This document shows positions 27,404 through 35,822 of a DNA stretch of 64,000 nt, one piece after another. Under the pieces are notes generated by a model. It was not told where the DNA came from. It did not search any database and saw nothing but the letters and a program-made list of their open reading frames with translations. The stretch is from Streptomyces parvus (GTDB lineage Bacteria > Actinomycetota > Actinomycetes > Streptomycetales > Streptomycetaceae). The translations under genes were made by a program, and so were the position numbers. Numbering within the stretch: position 1 is the stretch's first letter; every line of letters begins with the position of its first letter. The DNA lies in NCBI RefSeq assembly GCF_032121415.1, contig NZ_CP135079.1:6386001-6450000 (forward strand). Reading direction: 5' to 3'.

Positions 27404-27850
27404 TCACTCGTCGTCGAGCAGCCCTGATTCGTCCGCCTCGTCCGGCATGCCCTCAAGTCGACGGGCTTGGTCGATCACGGTGTTCAGCATGTTCAGGCTG
27501 GACGCGCTGAGTCCGTTGGCGCGCAAGGCGACCCGGCGCACCCCCTGGTCGAGCATGGCAGCAACCACCTGGATCTCCGCGCGCTGCCGCTCGGCCTCCG
27601 CCTCGTCGAAGAAGTAGCCCGCACTCACCCCGAAGAACCCGGCCAGAGCCCGGATGGTCTGCATCTTCGGGTTCGTGTTGGTCCCGGTTCGAAGTTGCTG
27701 GATGGCGCTTGCGGAGATGGTCACGCCTGATGTGTCGCGGATGCCCTGAGACACCTCCGCGTACGTGTACGGGCTGCGCCCCTTCGGGTGCACCTCCCGG
27801 AACAAGTAGTCGAGCAGCTCCGCAAAGGTGCGCTCGTTCTTCTCGGTCAT
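27404..27850 (-). CDS. Short XRE-family regulator
   Basis: 148 residues. The HTH is SPYTYAEVSQGIRD, then ISASAIQQLRTGTNTNPKMQ, followed by IRALAGFFGVSAGYFFD. This regulator type commonly pairs with ImmA/IrrE and MAB_1171c genes, so it is the best candidate target of the peptidase at 25626. It converges on the MmyB-like gene with a 42-bp gap. AAGGG lies 6 nt before the ATG. Confidence 0.8.
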   Translation of the reverse strand: MTEKNERTFAELLDYLFREVHPKGRSPYTYAEVSQGIRDTSGVTISASAIQQLRTGTNTNPKMQTIRALAGFFGVSAGYFFDEAEAERQRAEIQVVAAMLDQGVRRVALRANGLSASSLNMLNTVIDQARRLEGMPDEADESGLLDDE

Positions 27851-28274
27851 CTCCAGCCCTTCGTCATGCCCACCATCGTATCCACTTCAGTGGTGATCAT
27901 GACCAGGGCGCTATGCGTATCGACATTGCAGTTGACGGAAATGCGCAACTGCGGTGTACGTTGACGCTTGAAGTCATCCAGTGCAGTGTTCAGTGCCTGG
28001 TCAGCGTATGTGGAGAGGCTGGACTTGTGTCAGGGCTCGCCATATGGTCCTGATCCGCGCAATGAATCACCGGTCGGGTGAGCCAGGAGGGGAGGAGTGA
28101 TGTACGCACACGGGCCATGAGCCCGCAGGGGCGAAGGAGACCGGCGCCCGGGAGCTACCAACTCCCGAGGCGTCGGGCCGACAACCCCGAGGGGCATCGA
28201 TTCACATCTCGCGGGCGGCGGGGCTTTTGCACGAGAACCGCCGCACCGCGTTCCTACGAACAACGGAGTATCAC
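27851..28274. other. Non-coding leader of the mobilisation module
   Basis: About 420 bases without a convincing gene. It contains a dyad (27928-27952, listed separately) and a hairpin CGGGAG-N7-CTCCCG (28149-28167), followed by further GC-rich stem-like sequence (CCCGAGGGGC). It probably carries the promoter and regulatory leader for the genes from 28275. Confidence 0.45.
27928..27952. promoter_or_regulatory. Operator-like dyad
   Basis: GCAGTTG (27928-27934) and CAACTGC (27946-27952) form a perfect 7-bp inverted repeat around 11 nt. It lies 80 bp upstream of the short XRE gene, which is transcribed leftward, and may be its operator. Confidence 0.45.
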
Positions 28275-28598
28275 ATGCTCGCCACGCCGAGCGTCAACCC
28301 AGCCTGCCCGGATCCCGAACGACAGTGCCGCCTCGCTGCTCAGCTCGCAGAGATGATCCCGGGCGCGGCCACGATCCGAGTCAGCCTCACCGACACGAGC
28401 CGGGCATGGCCACACCCGCGTGCCGCTATCCGGGACGAGGGCGGGAAGACCCTGGAGGTGAGCCGGACGACGGCGACGGTCGCTGCGCGCTGGATCCTGC
28501 GGGTCTGGCCGGAGGCGGACTGGACCCGGCCGCACACCTTCGACATCCAGCGGGCTGCCCTCACCGGCAGCGAGGTCGCCGCCGGTCGGAGCCGCTGA
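28275..28598 (+). CDS. Hypothetical protein, first gene of the replication module
   Basis: 107 residues from ATG 28275 with CGGAG 7 nt upstream; the open frame starts earlier but has no better site. The sequence has ATIRVSLTDTSRAWPHP and ARWILRVWPEADWTRP. Genes of this kind precede the replication gene in actinobacterial mobile elements. No enzymatic motif is seen. The next gene begins 1 nt after its stop. Confidence 0.55.
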   Translation: MLATPSVNPACPDPERQCRLAAQLAEMIPGAATIRVSLTDTSRAWPHPRAAIRDEGGKTLEVSRTTATVAARWILRVWPEADWTRPHTFDIQRAALTGSEVAAGRSR

Positions 28599-28599
28599 C

Positions 28600-29619
28600 A
28601 TGGCCCGGATACGCACCATCAAGCCGGAGGCGTTCTTCTCCGAGTCGCTCGCCGAAGTGAGCGTCGAGGCCGAGCGGACCTTCTTCGGCCTCCTCACGCA
28701 GGCCGACGACCACGGACGGCACCGCGACAACGCCGCGATCATCGCTGGGCTCCTGTGGCCCCTGCGCGCCGAGCACACCTCGGTCCACGTCGAGGACGAT
28801 CTCCACCAGCTCGCGAGCGCCGGCCTGATCTGCCGGTACACCGGCTGCGACGGCCGCCGCTACCTCCACATCGTGACCTGGTCCGAGCACCAGAAGATCG
28901 ACAAGCCGAGCCAGTCCCGCCTGCCCTCGTGCCCGCAGCACCAGGCTGCCGGCCGGTGCGGCCCCTGCAAGGGCAACTGCACAAAGCAGACCGAGGGCTC
29001 GCCCACCACTCCCGGAGGACTCGCCGAGACCTCGCCGAACTTTCCCCGACCCCTCGATCTGCCCGCCCAGGCCACCTCGACGTCTTCCGGGTGCGTGATC
29101 GTGTCCCCGGCCGACCGGCAGGCAGCCGCCGATCACCTGGTCGGCGTCCCTGGCCGCTCCGGAGCGGAAACCCCAGGTCAGGAGGCATTCCCCGAGGACT
29201 CCTCGAACCTTCCCCGAAGCCTGCCCGAAGGCTCGGCGCCTGGATCTAGGATCTTGGATCCTGGATCTTCTCTCCCTACGGGGCGCACAGCGCCCGCAAC
29301 CGGCATCTCCGCCAAGGACCTGGTCGGGGAGTACGTCGCCGGGTGCGACCAGCGCCCCCCGAGCGACGTGATCGGGCACCTCGGGCGGATCATCAAGAAG
29401 CTCCTGGACGAGGGCATCGCACCGGCGCACATCCGAGCCGGGCTGGCGAATTTCACGGCCAACCCGAAGCACCCGAGCGTGCTGACCAGCATGGTCAACG
29501 AGGCGATGAACGCTCGCCCCGGCGGTTTGGCGCGGCCGGGAATCCGGCCTAACGTGCCCGCCCACCAGGCCTGGACCAACCCGGCCAATGCGTCTGCCGC
29601 CTACGCCGAGGAGCTGTGA
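28600..29619 (+). CDS. DnaD-like replication initiation protein
   Basis: 339 residues. The N-terminal 110 residues (MARIRTIKPEAFFSESLAEV, HLHIVTWSEHQKIDKPSQS type) match the winged-helix region of phage/element replication proteins. A Cys cluster (CPQHQAAGRCGPCKGNC, about 111-127) and a long Pro/Ser linker follow, then a DnaD-like C-terminal segment (DLVGEYVAGC, IGHLGRIIKKLLDEG). It should open the element's replication origin and recruit the loader encoded next; TGATG couples the two. Confidence 0.75.
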   Translation: MARIRTIKPEAFFSESLAEVSVEAERTFFGLLTQADDHGRHRDNAAIIAGLLWPLRAEHTSVHVEDDLHQLASAGLICRYTGCDGRRYLHIVTWSEHQKIDKPSQSRLPSCPQHQAAGRCGPCKGNCTKQTEGSPTTPGGLAETSPNFPRPLDLPAQATSTSSGCVIVSPADRQAAADHLVGVPGRSGAETPGQEAFPEDSSNLPRSLPEGSAPGSRILDPGSSLPTGRTAPATGISAKDLVGEYVAGCDQRPPSDVIGHLGRIIKKLLDEGIAPAHIRAGLANFTANPKHPSVLTSMVNEAMNARPGGLARPGIRPNVPAHQAWTNPANASAAYAEEL

Positions 29620-30326
29620 TGCACACCCGTCACCGCGAACCGCAGCTCCTCGGCAACGAAGGCACCCTGGAGCGCATGGCCCGGATCCTGGCCGCCCGCA
29701 ACATCGACCCGGCCGCCGCCGCCGCGCTCCCGGACGACCCCGAGCCGTTCTCCCCGCTCGACGCCCTCCTGGCCGGGATGCCCCCGCGCTACCAGTCGGC
29801 GGTCGCCGACCACCCGATGGTCCTGGACTGGGTCCGGAAGGTCACCGAAGCGGCCGTCGCCCCCAGCCGTGGAGCCCGGCGGCAGGTCACCACCGGGCCC
29901 AGCCTCCTGATGGCCGGAGTCGTCGGCGCGGGCAAGACACACCAGGCGTACGGCGCGGTCCGAGCGCTCGTGGAGAGCGGGGTCGGCGTGCGCTGGCGTG
30001 CGACCACCGCCGCCGACCTCTACGCCGATCTTCGCCCCCGGCCCGGGGTCGACAGCGAGCGGGAGCTGGCGGCCGTCAGCCGGTGCCCGCTGCTGGTCAT
30101 CGACGACCTCGGCGCGGCCAAGGCCAGCGAGTGGGTCGAGGAAGTGACGTACCGGCTGATCAACCGGCGGTACAACTACGAACTCCCCACGCTGATCACG
30201 ACCAACCTGGCGATCAAGGACCTGCGCTCGTACCTCGGGGATCGCGTCGCCAGCAGGCTCGCGCAAATGACCGCCCGAGTCGAGTTCGAGGCCGTCGACC
30301 GCAGACGCCACAGCGCCGCCGCCTGA
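29619..30326 (+). CDS. DnaC/IstB-like ATPase, helicase loader
   Basis: 235 residues from ATG 29619, whose first bases overlap the previous stop (TGATG). Walker A is GVVGAGKT at 100-107 and Walker B LLVIDDLG near 159-165; a sensor-like TLITTNL follows and an Arg-rich end. It belongs with the DnaD-like protein as the helicase-loading partner in element replication. Confidence 0.85.
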   Translation: MHTRHREPQLLGNEGTLERMARILAARNIDPAAAAALPDDPEPFSPLDALLAGMPPRYQSAVADHPMVLDWVRKVTEAAVAPSRGARRQVTTGPSLLMAGVVGAGKTHQAYGAVRALVESGVGVRWRATTAADLYADLRPRPGVDSERELAAVSRCPLLVIDDLGAAKASEWVEEVTYRLINRRYNYELPTLITTNLAIKDLRSYLGDRVASRLAQMTARVEFEAVDRRRHSAAA

Positions 30327-30441
30327 CTCCCCACAGGCCACCCCGCCGGACCGCGCCCCGCAGCGCCGTCCGAGGGGGCCTACCGCCAGCGCACCTCTCC
30401 GCCGACGCCCCTGCGCGCGGAGAGCGATCGGAGCACCCCGC

Positions 30442-31008
30442 ATGACCAGCACGATGAACAGCCCTGCCCACCACCGTCAGCTCGGCGACCAGACCTGGCA
30501 GGCCGATGCCATCTGCCAGAGCACCGAGTACAGCCCGGTGGACCCCGAAGTCTTCTTCCCCGAACCCGACGAGACCGCCAAGATTGCCACGGCCAAGGCC
30601 CTGTGCGGCCAGTGCCCGGTTCGCCGCACCTGCCTCGACGCCGCTCTCGAAGGGGGTGACACCGACGGGATCCGTGGCGGCCTGACGGAAGAGGAACGCG
30701 GGCCGCTGCACGACAAGCTCGCCAGCCGCCTCGACTACAGCCGCGTCAACGCCACCATCGCCGGGCGCGACGTGCACCTCACCCATACGGAGCGCCGCGC
30801 GGTCGAGTACGCGGCCTACCGCCACGGGGTGAGCGAGCAGCGCCTGGCCTGGCTTCTGAAGGTCACCGAGGAGCACGCCAAGAAGCGATACCGCGAGATC
30901 CGCCGGGCCGAGCGCAACCGAACCCTGAACCAGCCCAAGACGAACACCCCACCCACCGAGACCAGCGGCGAGCGCCTGATCCGCGACGACTTCGGGACGG
31001 CGGCATGA
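30442..31008 (+). CDS. WhiB-family iron-sulfur transcription factor
   Basis: 188 residues. Four Cys at 25, 55, 58 and 64 give the C-x29-CxxC-x5-C cluster of Wbl proteins, binding a [4Fe-4S] centre. The following turn is GIRGG where most Wbl proteins have G(V/I)WGG, so the Trp is replaced by Arg. The C-terminal extension (about 100-188) contains an HTH-like QRLAWLLKVTEEHAKKRYREI and is longer than in chromosomal Wbl proteins. Its stop overlaps the next start (ATGA). It likely controls transfer or cargo genes. Confidence 0.9.
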   Translation: MTSTMNSPAHHRQLGDQTWQADAICQSTEYSPVDPEVFFPEPDETAKIATAKALCGQCPVRRTCLDAALEGGDTDGIRGGLTEEERGPLHDKLASRLDYSRVNATIAGRDVHLTHTERRAVEYAAYRHGVSEQRLAWLLKVTEEHAKKRYREIRRAERNRTLNQPKTNTPPTETSGERLIRDDFGTAA

Positions 31009-32072
31009 ACATCGCGAGCGCGCCGAAGACGGCGCACATATCCGGGTGGGACCGCGCGGCTGTCGTGGCCCTCGGGGGCGCGGGATGCGCCCTGTCGTAC
31101 GACGCCCTGCAACAGATGGCCGTCGCCATCCACATCCGAGGCTTCCTCACCTACCTGTTCCCCCTGGTGATCGACGGCTTCATCGCCTACGGCATCCGAG
31201 CCCTCCTGGTCCTGCGGGACGCACCGCTGCGCGCTCGGCTCTACGTCTGGGCCCTCTTCGGCACGGCCACCGCCGCCAGCATCTGGGCGAACGCGCTCCA
31301 CGCGGTCCGCATCAACCAGGACACGGTCGCCGGCACCGGCCTCCGGCTCGGCGACGCGGTGGTCGCGGTGCTCTCCACCATCGCCCCGCTGGCCTTGGCC
31401 GGAGCGGTCCACCTCTACATCCTCATCGCCCGGGGCCCGGTCACGGACGCTGACCGACAGAACCTCGGTGAGCCCGGTCACCTCGGTCAGACTGACCGGG
31501 GCGAGGCCATCGAGGTCACCCGGACCGACCGGGCCGGTCAGCAGCGGTCAGCGGTCGGTCAGGTCGAGCCCGGTCAGTCGGTCACCGCTCTGACCGACCG
31601 GCTGCCGCTGTCCCCGATCAACGAGGACACCACCATCCGGTCAGTGACCGGAGACTCGACCCCGGCGGCCAGCGGCCAGTCGGTCACCGACCACCCCAAC
31701 CGGAGCCACGGTGCCCCTGACCTGCCGGGACAGGTGGACAAGGGGCGGACGGGCGCTGACCGCCCCGACGGCGCTGCCCCGGTCGGTGATGGCCAGAGCA
31801 GTCCGGCGGCGGTCAGTGCCCCGCCGGTCACCTCGCCGCCGGTCACTGACCGGGCTGCTCAGCCGACTGGTGACCGGCGTCCTGACCCGGACACCGAGGA
31901 GCTGCTGAAGATCGCCCGGTCGGCGGTCAGGGCCGAGGACAAACTCACCCGCAAGGTGGTCGCCCAGGCGATCCGAGGTCAACAGATCCCGCTGTCCAGC
32001 GACACCCTGACCGCCCTGATGGCCCAGCTGCGCGAGCAGCACCGTCAGCCGGTCACCTCCTCCCGGCCCTGA
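31005..32072 (+). CDS. DUF2637 membrane protein (spread-like)
   Basis: 355 residues. Four hydrophobic segments fill residues 15-145 (AAVVALGGAGCALSYDAL, FLTYLFPLVIDGFIAY, VWALFGTATAASIWANAL, STIAPLALAGAVHLYIL), as in DUF2637 proteins of Streptomyces plasmids linked to intramycelial spread. The tail (about 150-350) is hydrophilic and dominated by Gly-Gln-Ser-Val-Thr-Asp-Arg combinations, because the underlying DNA is packed with CGGTCA/TGACCG repeats. A short helical end (LLKIARSAVRAEDKLTRKVV) follows, perhaps contacting a partner. Confidence 0.8.
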   Translation: MNIASAPKTAHISGWDRAAVVALGGAGCALSYDALQQMAVAIHIRGFLTYLFPLVIDGFIAYGIRALLVLRDAPLRARLYVWALFGTATAASIWANALHAVRINQDTVAGTGLRLGDAVVAVLSTIAPLALAGAVHLYILIARGPVTDADRQNLGEPGHLGQTDRGEAIEVTRTDRAGQQRSAVGQVEPGQSVTALTDRLPLSPINEDTTIRSVTGDSTPAASGQSVTDHPNRSHGAPDLPGQVDKGRTGADRPDGAAPVGDGQSSPAAVSAPPVTSPPVTDRAAQPTGDRRPDPDTEELLKIARSAVRAEDKLTRKVVAQAIRGQQIPLSSDTLTALMAQLREQHRQPVTSSRP

Positions 32073-32120
32073 CCGAACCTCCACGGAGTGGGTGACCGAG
32101 TCGGTCACCCCGGCCGGTCA
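31438..32120. repeat. Dense CGGTCA/TGACCG hexamer array
   Basis: In 683 bp I count 17 CGGTCA and 10 TGACCG. Chance in 70% GC DNA would give roughly 0.5 on both strands. They fall in all three codon phases (V-T, G-Q and R-S readings all occur) and continue past the DUF2637 stop into the leader of the next gene (32102-32107 and 32115-32120). This points to selection on DNA rather than protein. Likely roles are a clt/oriT-like transfer locus, a partition site or a multi-operator. Confidence 0.75.
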
Positions 32121-32174
32121 CCCGCTCCGCACGTCTTCGAGACATCCCGCCACAGCAGAAGCGGAGAGCACCCG

Positions 32175-32399
32175 ATGCGCACTCACCCGGCTACGCCCGC
32201 CGAAGTCGACTCCTGGCTGACCGTCCTGCACCAGCACGGACACCTCCACCGCGCCCAGTCCGGCCCCGACACCACCTGGATCGTGCAACGCGAGCAGCAC
32301 GACCGGCCCTGGACCCTGCACCACCCCGTCCTGGCCATGGACTGGATCGAGGAACTCGTCCGCGAAATCCAGCAGCAGGACCCGGAGACGAGCCGGTGA
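32175..32399 (+). CDS. Small hypothetical protein upstream of mobC
   Basis: 75 residues: MRTHPATPAEVDSWLTVLHQ, WIVQREQHDRPWTL and VLAMDWIEELVREIQQ. GGAG lies 9 nt before the ATG. Its stop overlaps the MobC start (GTGA), so it belongs to the mobilisation operon. It could be a relaxosome accessory factor; no family is recognised. Confidence 0.7.
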   Translation: MRTHPATPAEVDSWLTVLHQHGHLHRAQSGPDTTWIVQREQHDRPWTLHHPVLAMDWIEELVREIQQQDPETSR

Positions 32400-33061
32400 A
32401 CACCAACGACCCGGTGGCCACTTCCGCTGGACAGAAGCGTGACCCCACCACGGCTCCTGGCGGAGCAAGCTATCGCGTACGACGGTCCTACGGCCCGACG
32501 TACGCACTTGCCCCCGCCCAGGAGGGCGGAGGAAGCACGGCTGACCCCCGAGCGAGGGCGCACGGAGACCAGCCGGGCAACCGGCACCAGGGGGCGCCGG
32601 TCACCGGGGGAGAAGCCGACCGCGACGACCACCGCGAGCAGCCGAGCCCGAGCACGCCCGCCTACCCCGACCGCAAACCGCGCCGCCGCACCCGCAACCC
32701 CAGCGAGCGCACCCGCAAGACGACCACCCGCCTCTCCGACACCGAGAAGACCGAGATCGCCGAGGCCGCCACCAAGCGCGGCGTCACCGTCGCCCGCTTC
32801 CTCGCCGTCTCCGGCCTGAGCGCCGCCCGCGGACGCGCCGCCATGCACAGCAACGATCAGCTTGACACCGCCATCGACGAACTCGCCGCCTTGCGTACCG
32901 CGCTGGCCCGGATCGGAAACAACATCAACCAGATCGCCTTCGTCCTCAACAGCGGTGGCCACCCGCGCGCCGGTGATTTCGAGCACGCGCTGGGCGCGCT
33001 GACCGGACTTCTCGCTCGCGTCGATGATGCGGCGAACGACCTTGTGACCCGGCGGCTGTGA
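32396..33061 (+). CDS. mobC: MobC-like relaxosome accessory protein
   Basis: 221 residues from GTG. The first 100 are basic and disordered. The rest has KTTTRLSDTEKTEIAEAA with RFLAVSGL, a ribbon-helix-helix-like segment, and IGNNINQIAFVLNSGG, the MobC hallmark. MobC proteins bind oriT beside the nick site and help the relaxase melt the strand. It is coupled to the relaxase gene by TGATG, so oriT probably lies just upstream of this operon. Confidence 0.88.
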   Translation: MNTNDPVATSAGQKRDPTTAPGGASYRVRRSYGPTYALAPAQEGGGSTADPRARAHGDQPGNRHQGAPVTGGEADRDDHREQPSPSTPAYPDRKPRRRTRNPSERTRKTTTRLSDTEKTEIAEAATKRGVTVARFLAVSGLSAARGRAAMHSNDQLDTAIDELAALRTALARIGNNINQIAFVLNSGGHPRAGDFEHALGALTGLLARVDDAANDLVTRRL

Positions 33062-34833
33062 TGGTTCCCGACATCGGACGCGGCTCCCGCACCCATGGCC
33101 TCCTTGTCTACCTGTACGGCCCCGGGCGGCGCGAGGAGCACACCGACGCGCACGTCGTCGGCTCCTGGGACGGCTTCGCCCCCGACCCCGGCCGCGACAC
33201 CGGCCTCGACCCCGACCCGAAGGTCACCCTCGCCCGGCTCACCGCAGCCCTGGACCTGCGGGTCAAGCAGGCCGGCGACCGCGCGCCCGCCAAGCACGTC
33301 TGGCACTGCTCGGTCCGCACTGCCCCCGGGGACCGGCGGCTGGACGACGAGGAGTGGAACGCCGTCGCCCAGCGCATCGTCCACGCCACCGGCATCGCCC
33401 CGGCCGGAGACCCCGACGGCTGCCGGTGGATCGCCGTCCGTCACGCGGAGGACCACATCCACATCGTCGCCACCCTCGTACGTGGTGACCTGCGCAACCC
33501 GCGCCTGAACTACGACTTCAACAAGGCCCAGGCCGAATGCCGCCGCATCGAGCAGGAGATGGGCCTGCGGCGCCTGAACGCCGGTGACGGAACCGCAGCG
33601 AAGAATCCCAGCAGCGCCGAGAGGTTCAAGGCCGAGCGCACCGGCCGCCCGGAGACCTCGCGCGAGACGCTTCGTGAGGTCGTTCGTCGAGCCGTGGCGG
33701 GAGCGGACTCGGAGGAGGAGTTCTTCACGCGGCTCCGAGAGGCGGGGGTGCGGGTGAAGCTGCGGCACGCTCCGTCCGGTGACGCGCTCGGCTACAACGT
33801 CGCCCTGCCCGGCGACCGCAACCGCCACGGCGAACCGATCTGGTACCCCGGCTCCAAACTGGCCCCCGACCTCTCCCTTCCGAAGATCCGCCTACGCCTC
33901 ACCGACGAGGCCGCCGAACCGAGCGCGCCCGCGGTCGCCGCTGACCGGACGAACTGGTCACCGCCCGCTCGTCAACGACGCAACGCCACCGTCATCGCAG
34001 AGCGCTCGGCCACGCTCCTGGAAAGCGACGAGGACGGCGAGGCCGCCGCCCAGCTCGTCGGCGTCGGAGAACTTCTCGACGCGGTGGCCCAGACCTCACC
34101 GGCCACCACCCGCGCCGAGCTGGCCGCGGCAGCTCGCGCCTTCGAACGGGCAACCCGCAGTCATGTCCGCGCCGAACGCGCCGATACCCGGGCCCTCCGC
34201 TCAGCCGCCCGAGGCATTGTCCAGGCCGGCGGGGCGCTCGGCCGAGGCGAGGACGGCGGCACCACCGCCATGCTCGCCTCCACCCTCGTCCTCGTCACCC
34301 TCGCCGCCGCCCGCTGGCACTCCGCCCGCGGACACGCCCAGCAGGCCCACGCCTCCCGACAAGCCGCCGCGCACCTGCGCACCGCCTACCGGCAGGCCGC
34401 CGCCACCCCGTTGCGCATGCTGCACGACCAAGGCCGCGCCCTTCCTGGCGCCCAGCGCCTCATGCACGAGGCCACCCTTCGTGCCGTCCTGCCCGAGAAG
34501 GTCGTACGGGCAGGAGGCACGGAAGCGAGGACCGACGCCTTGGTCGCCACCCTCGCCCAGGCCGAGGGGGCAGGCCACGACTCCGAAGCCCTCCTGCGCC
34601 AGGCCATCGACATGCGCGAACTCGACAGCGCCGATGACGTGAACGACGTCCTGGTCTGGCGCCTGCGGCGCATTGCCCAGCTCCCGGCACACCCGGGTGA
34701 CGGTGCCCGTCGTCCGCAGGCCGCCACCCGCCAGGCCACCACGCCGAGCAGCCGCACCAGTGAACGAAACGCGACGGCAGCCGTACCGCTCGGAACTGCT
34801 CAAGACCCCAACCGCCGCTCGCCACGTCGCTGA
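33061..34833 (+). CDS. Relaxase / mobilisation nuclease
   Basis: 590 residues from ATG 33061. The nuclease half (1-200) has a Tyr-containing LLVYLYGPG near 14-22, KHVWHCSVRTAP near 79-90 and the three-His metal motif H128xxxH132xH134 in HAEDHIHIVATL, typical of MobA/VirD2-type relaxases. A second part (about 200-330) and a long Ala/Arg-rich helical region (about 330-560) with a hydrophobic segment TAMLASTLVLVTLAAARW (about 415) follow. It would nick oriT and pilot DNA to the coupling ATPase, for which the TraG-like protein at the right edge is a candidate. Confidence 0.88.
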   Translation: MVPDIGRGSRTHGLLVYLYGPGRREEHTDAHVVGSWDGFAPDPGRDTGLDPDPKVTLARLTAALDLRVKQAGDRAPAKHVWHCSVRTAPGDRRLDDEEWNAVAQRIVHATGIAPAGDPDGCRWIAVRHAEDHIHIVATLVRGDLRNPRLNYDFNKAQAECRRIEQEMGLRRLNAGDGTAAKNPSSAERFKAERTGRPETSRETLREVVRRAVAGADSEEEFFTRLREAGVRVKLRHAPSGDALGYNVALPGDRNRHGEPIWYPGSKLAPDLSLPKIRLRLTDEAAEPSAPAVAADRTNWSPPARQRRNATVIAERSATLLESDEDGEAAAQLVGVGELLDAVAQTSPATTRAELAAAARAFERATRSHVRAERADTRALRSAARGIVQAGGALGRGEDGGTTAMLASTLVLVTLAAARWHSARGHAQQAHASRQAAAHLRTAYRQAAATPLRMLHDQGRALPGAQRLMHEATLRAVLPEKVVRAGGTEARTDALVATLAQAEGAGHDSEALLRQAIDMRELDSADDVNDVLVWRLRRIAQLPAHPGDGARRPQAATRQATTPSSRTSERNATAAVPLGTAQDPNRRSPRR

Positions 34834-34936
34834 CCACGTCGAACCGGACGTAGACCCGTCCGAGCGGACGCTGCGAATTTATGGACAGCCGGTTCCACCG
34901 GCTGTTACGGATGAAGACGGGACCAACAACCGGGAG

Positions 34937-35341
34937 ATGACGCTCGTGCTCAGAACCACCACCCACACCACGGAGCCGGCACCCGCGCTGCCCGTCCTCC
35001 CCACTGGCACCCACCCCCTGCTGCAGCTCCAGGCCGAGACGCGGCCAGCCGACGGCCCTGGGGCGATTCGCTGCGTCGGCCACTCACGCGAACTCGCTCG
35101 CGGGGGCATCCCTGTGATGTGCTCCGCCTGCCGTGCCCGACGCGACTGGCTGCTCATCAACCACGGGCGCAACGTCTGGGTCCGCTGCCGGTGCGGCAAC
35201 CAGTGGCTCGAGCCCGAGATCAGCCGCGCCGATTTCGACGCCCTGGTCGGCGGCCCGCACGGGACGACCTACCCGAGTGTCGAGGTGGGCTTGGCCGCGC
35301 TTGGGTTTGACGGAGTCTTCGTCGGCATCTACCTGGAATAA
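34937..35341 (+). CDS. Zinc-ribbon-like hypothetical protein
   Basis: About 134 residues if started at ATG 34937; GTG 34946 has better spacing from GGGAG, and upstream GTG codons are possible, so the start is uncertain. The clear part is CSACRARRDWLLINHGR followed by VRCRCGNQW, four Cys forming a zinc ribbon, then GGPHGTTYPSVEVGLAALGF. It follows the relaxase on the same strand and ends the mobilisation module. Confidence 0.6.
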   Translation: MTLVLRTTTHTTEPAPALPVLPTGTHPLLQLQAETRPADGPGAIRCVGHSRELARGGIPVMCSACRARRDWLLINHGRNVWVRCRCGNQWLEPEISRADFDALVGGPHGTTYPSVEVGLAALGFDGVFVGIYLE

Positions 35342-35822
35342 CGAGTGCTGCTGCAGCGCATAGAATGAACCGCCCCGGGTGAGGTGGAGACTCGATTCCG
35401 TGTAAGGGTTCCGAGTCATGGCACGACCCTCGATAGGACCGCCGACGGCACAAGGGTCACAACGTCGTTCAATATCCGGAAGGATCTGAGCACGGTGACG
35501 ATCGGGTTTGAGGCGCACTGCGAGGCAATCGCTCTCGGACATGATCCGATGAACTCGCCCTCGGCGGGAAGCACGCGACGACGTGCCGAGCTAGTGCACG
35601 CAGCGGTGCGTGGTGGCCAGGTCGGCGCGCCCCATCTGTGCCTCGACCGCGGTCAGGCGGATGACACGCTCGAGCCAAAGACAGCCTGGGATGTGCCACA
35701 CCGGTGCTGGTCGGTGTTTGTGTGAAGTGGAGGAACGATCGGCGGCAGATGTCGTGACCGGGTGGGCTGCCACCACCACGGTACGATGATCGCCTCGAGG
35801 CACTGGTGCGACAGGATGGCCC
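35342..35822. other. Junction between mobilisation module and catabolic cluster
   Basis: 480 bases with no convincing gene. A 6-bp inverted repeat GACTCG (35389-35394) / CGAGTC (35412-35417) is present. The end of the region should hold the LysR promoter. This is a likely boundary where the catabolic cargo was inserted, but no IS end or direct repeat is visible. Confidence 0.4.

Noticed and set aside
31438-32120. CGGTCA repeats considered as a CRISPR array or simple codon repeat
   Set aside because: Spacing is irregular, repeats are 6 bp in both orientations, and they occupy all codon phases, so neither a CRISPR nor a protein repeat explains them.
35389-35417. GACTCG/CGAGTC pair considered as a tRNA or att site
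   Set aside because: No cloverleaf or T-arm can be drawn and no second copy of the flanking sequence was noticed.
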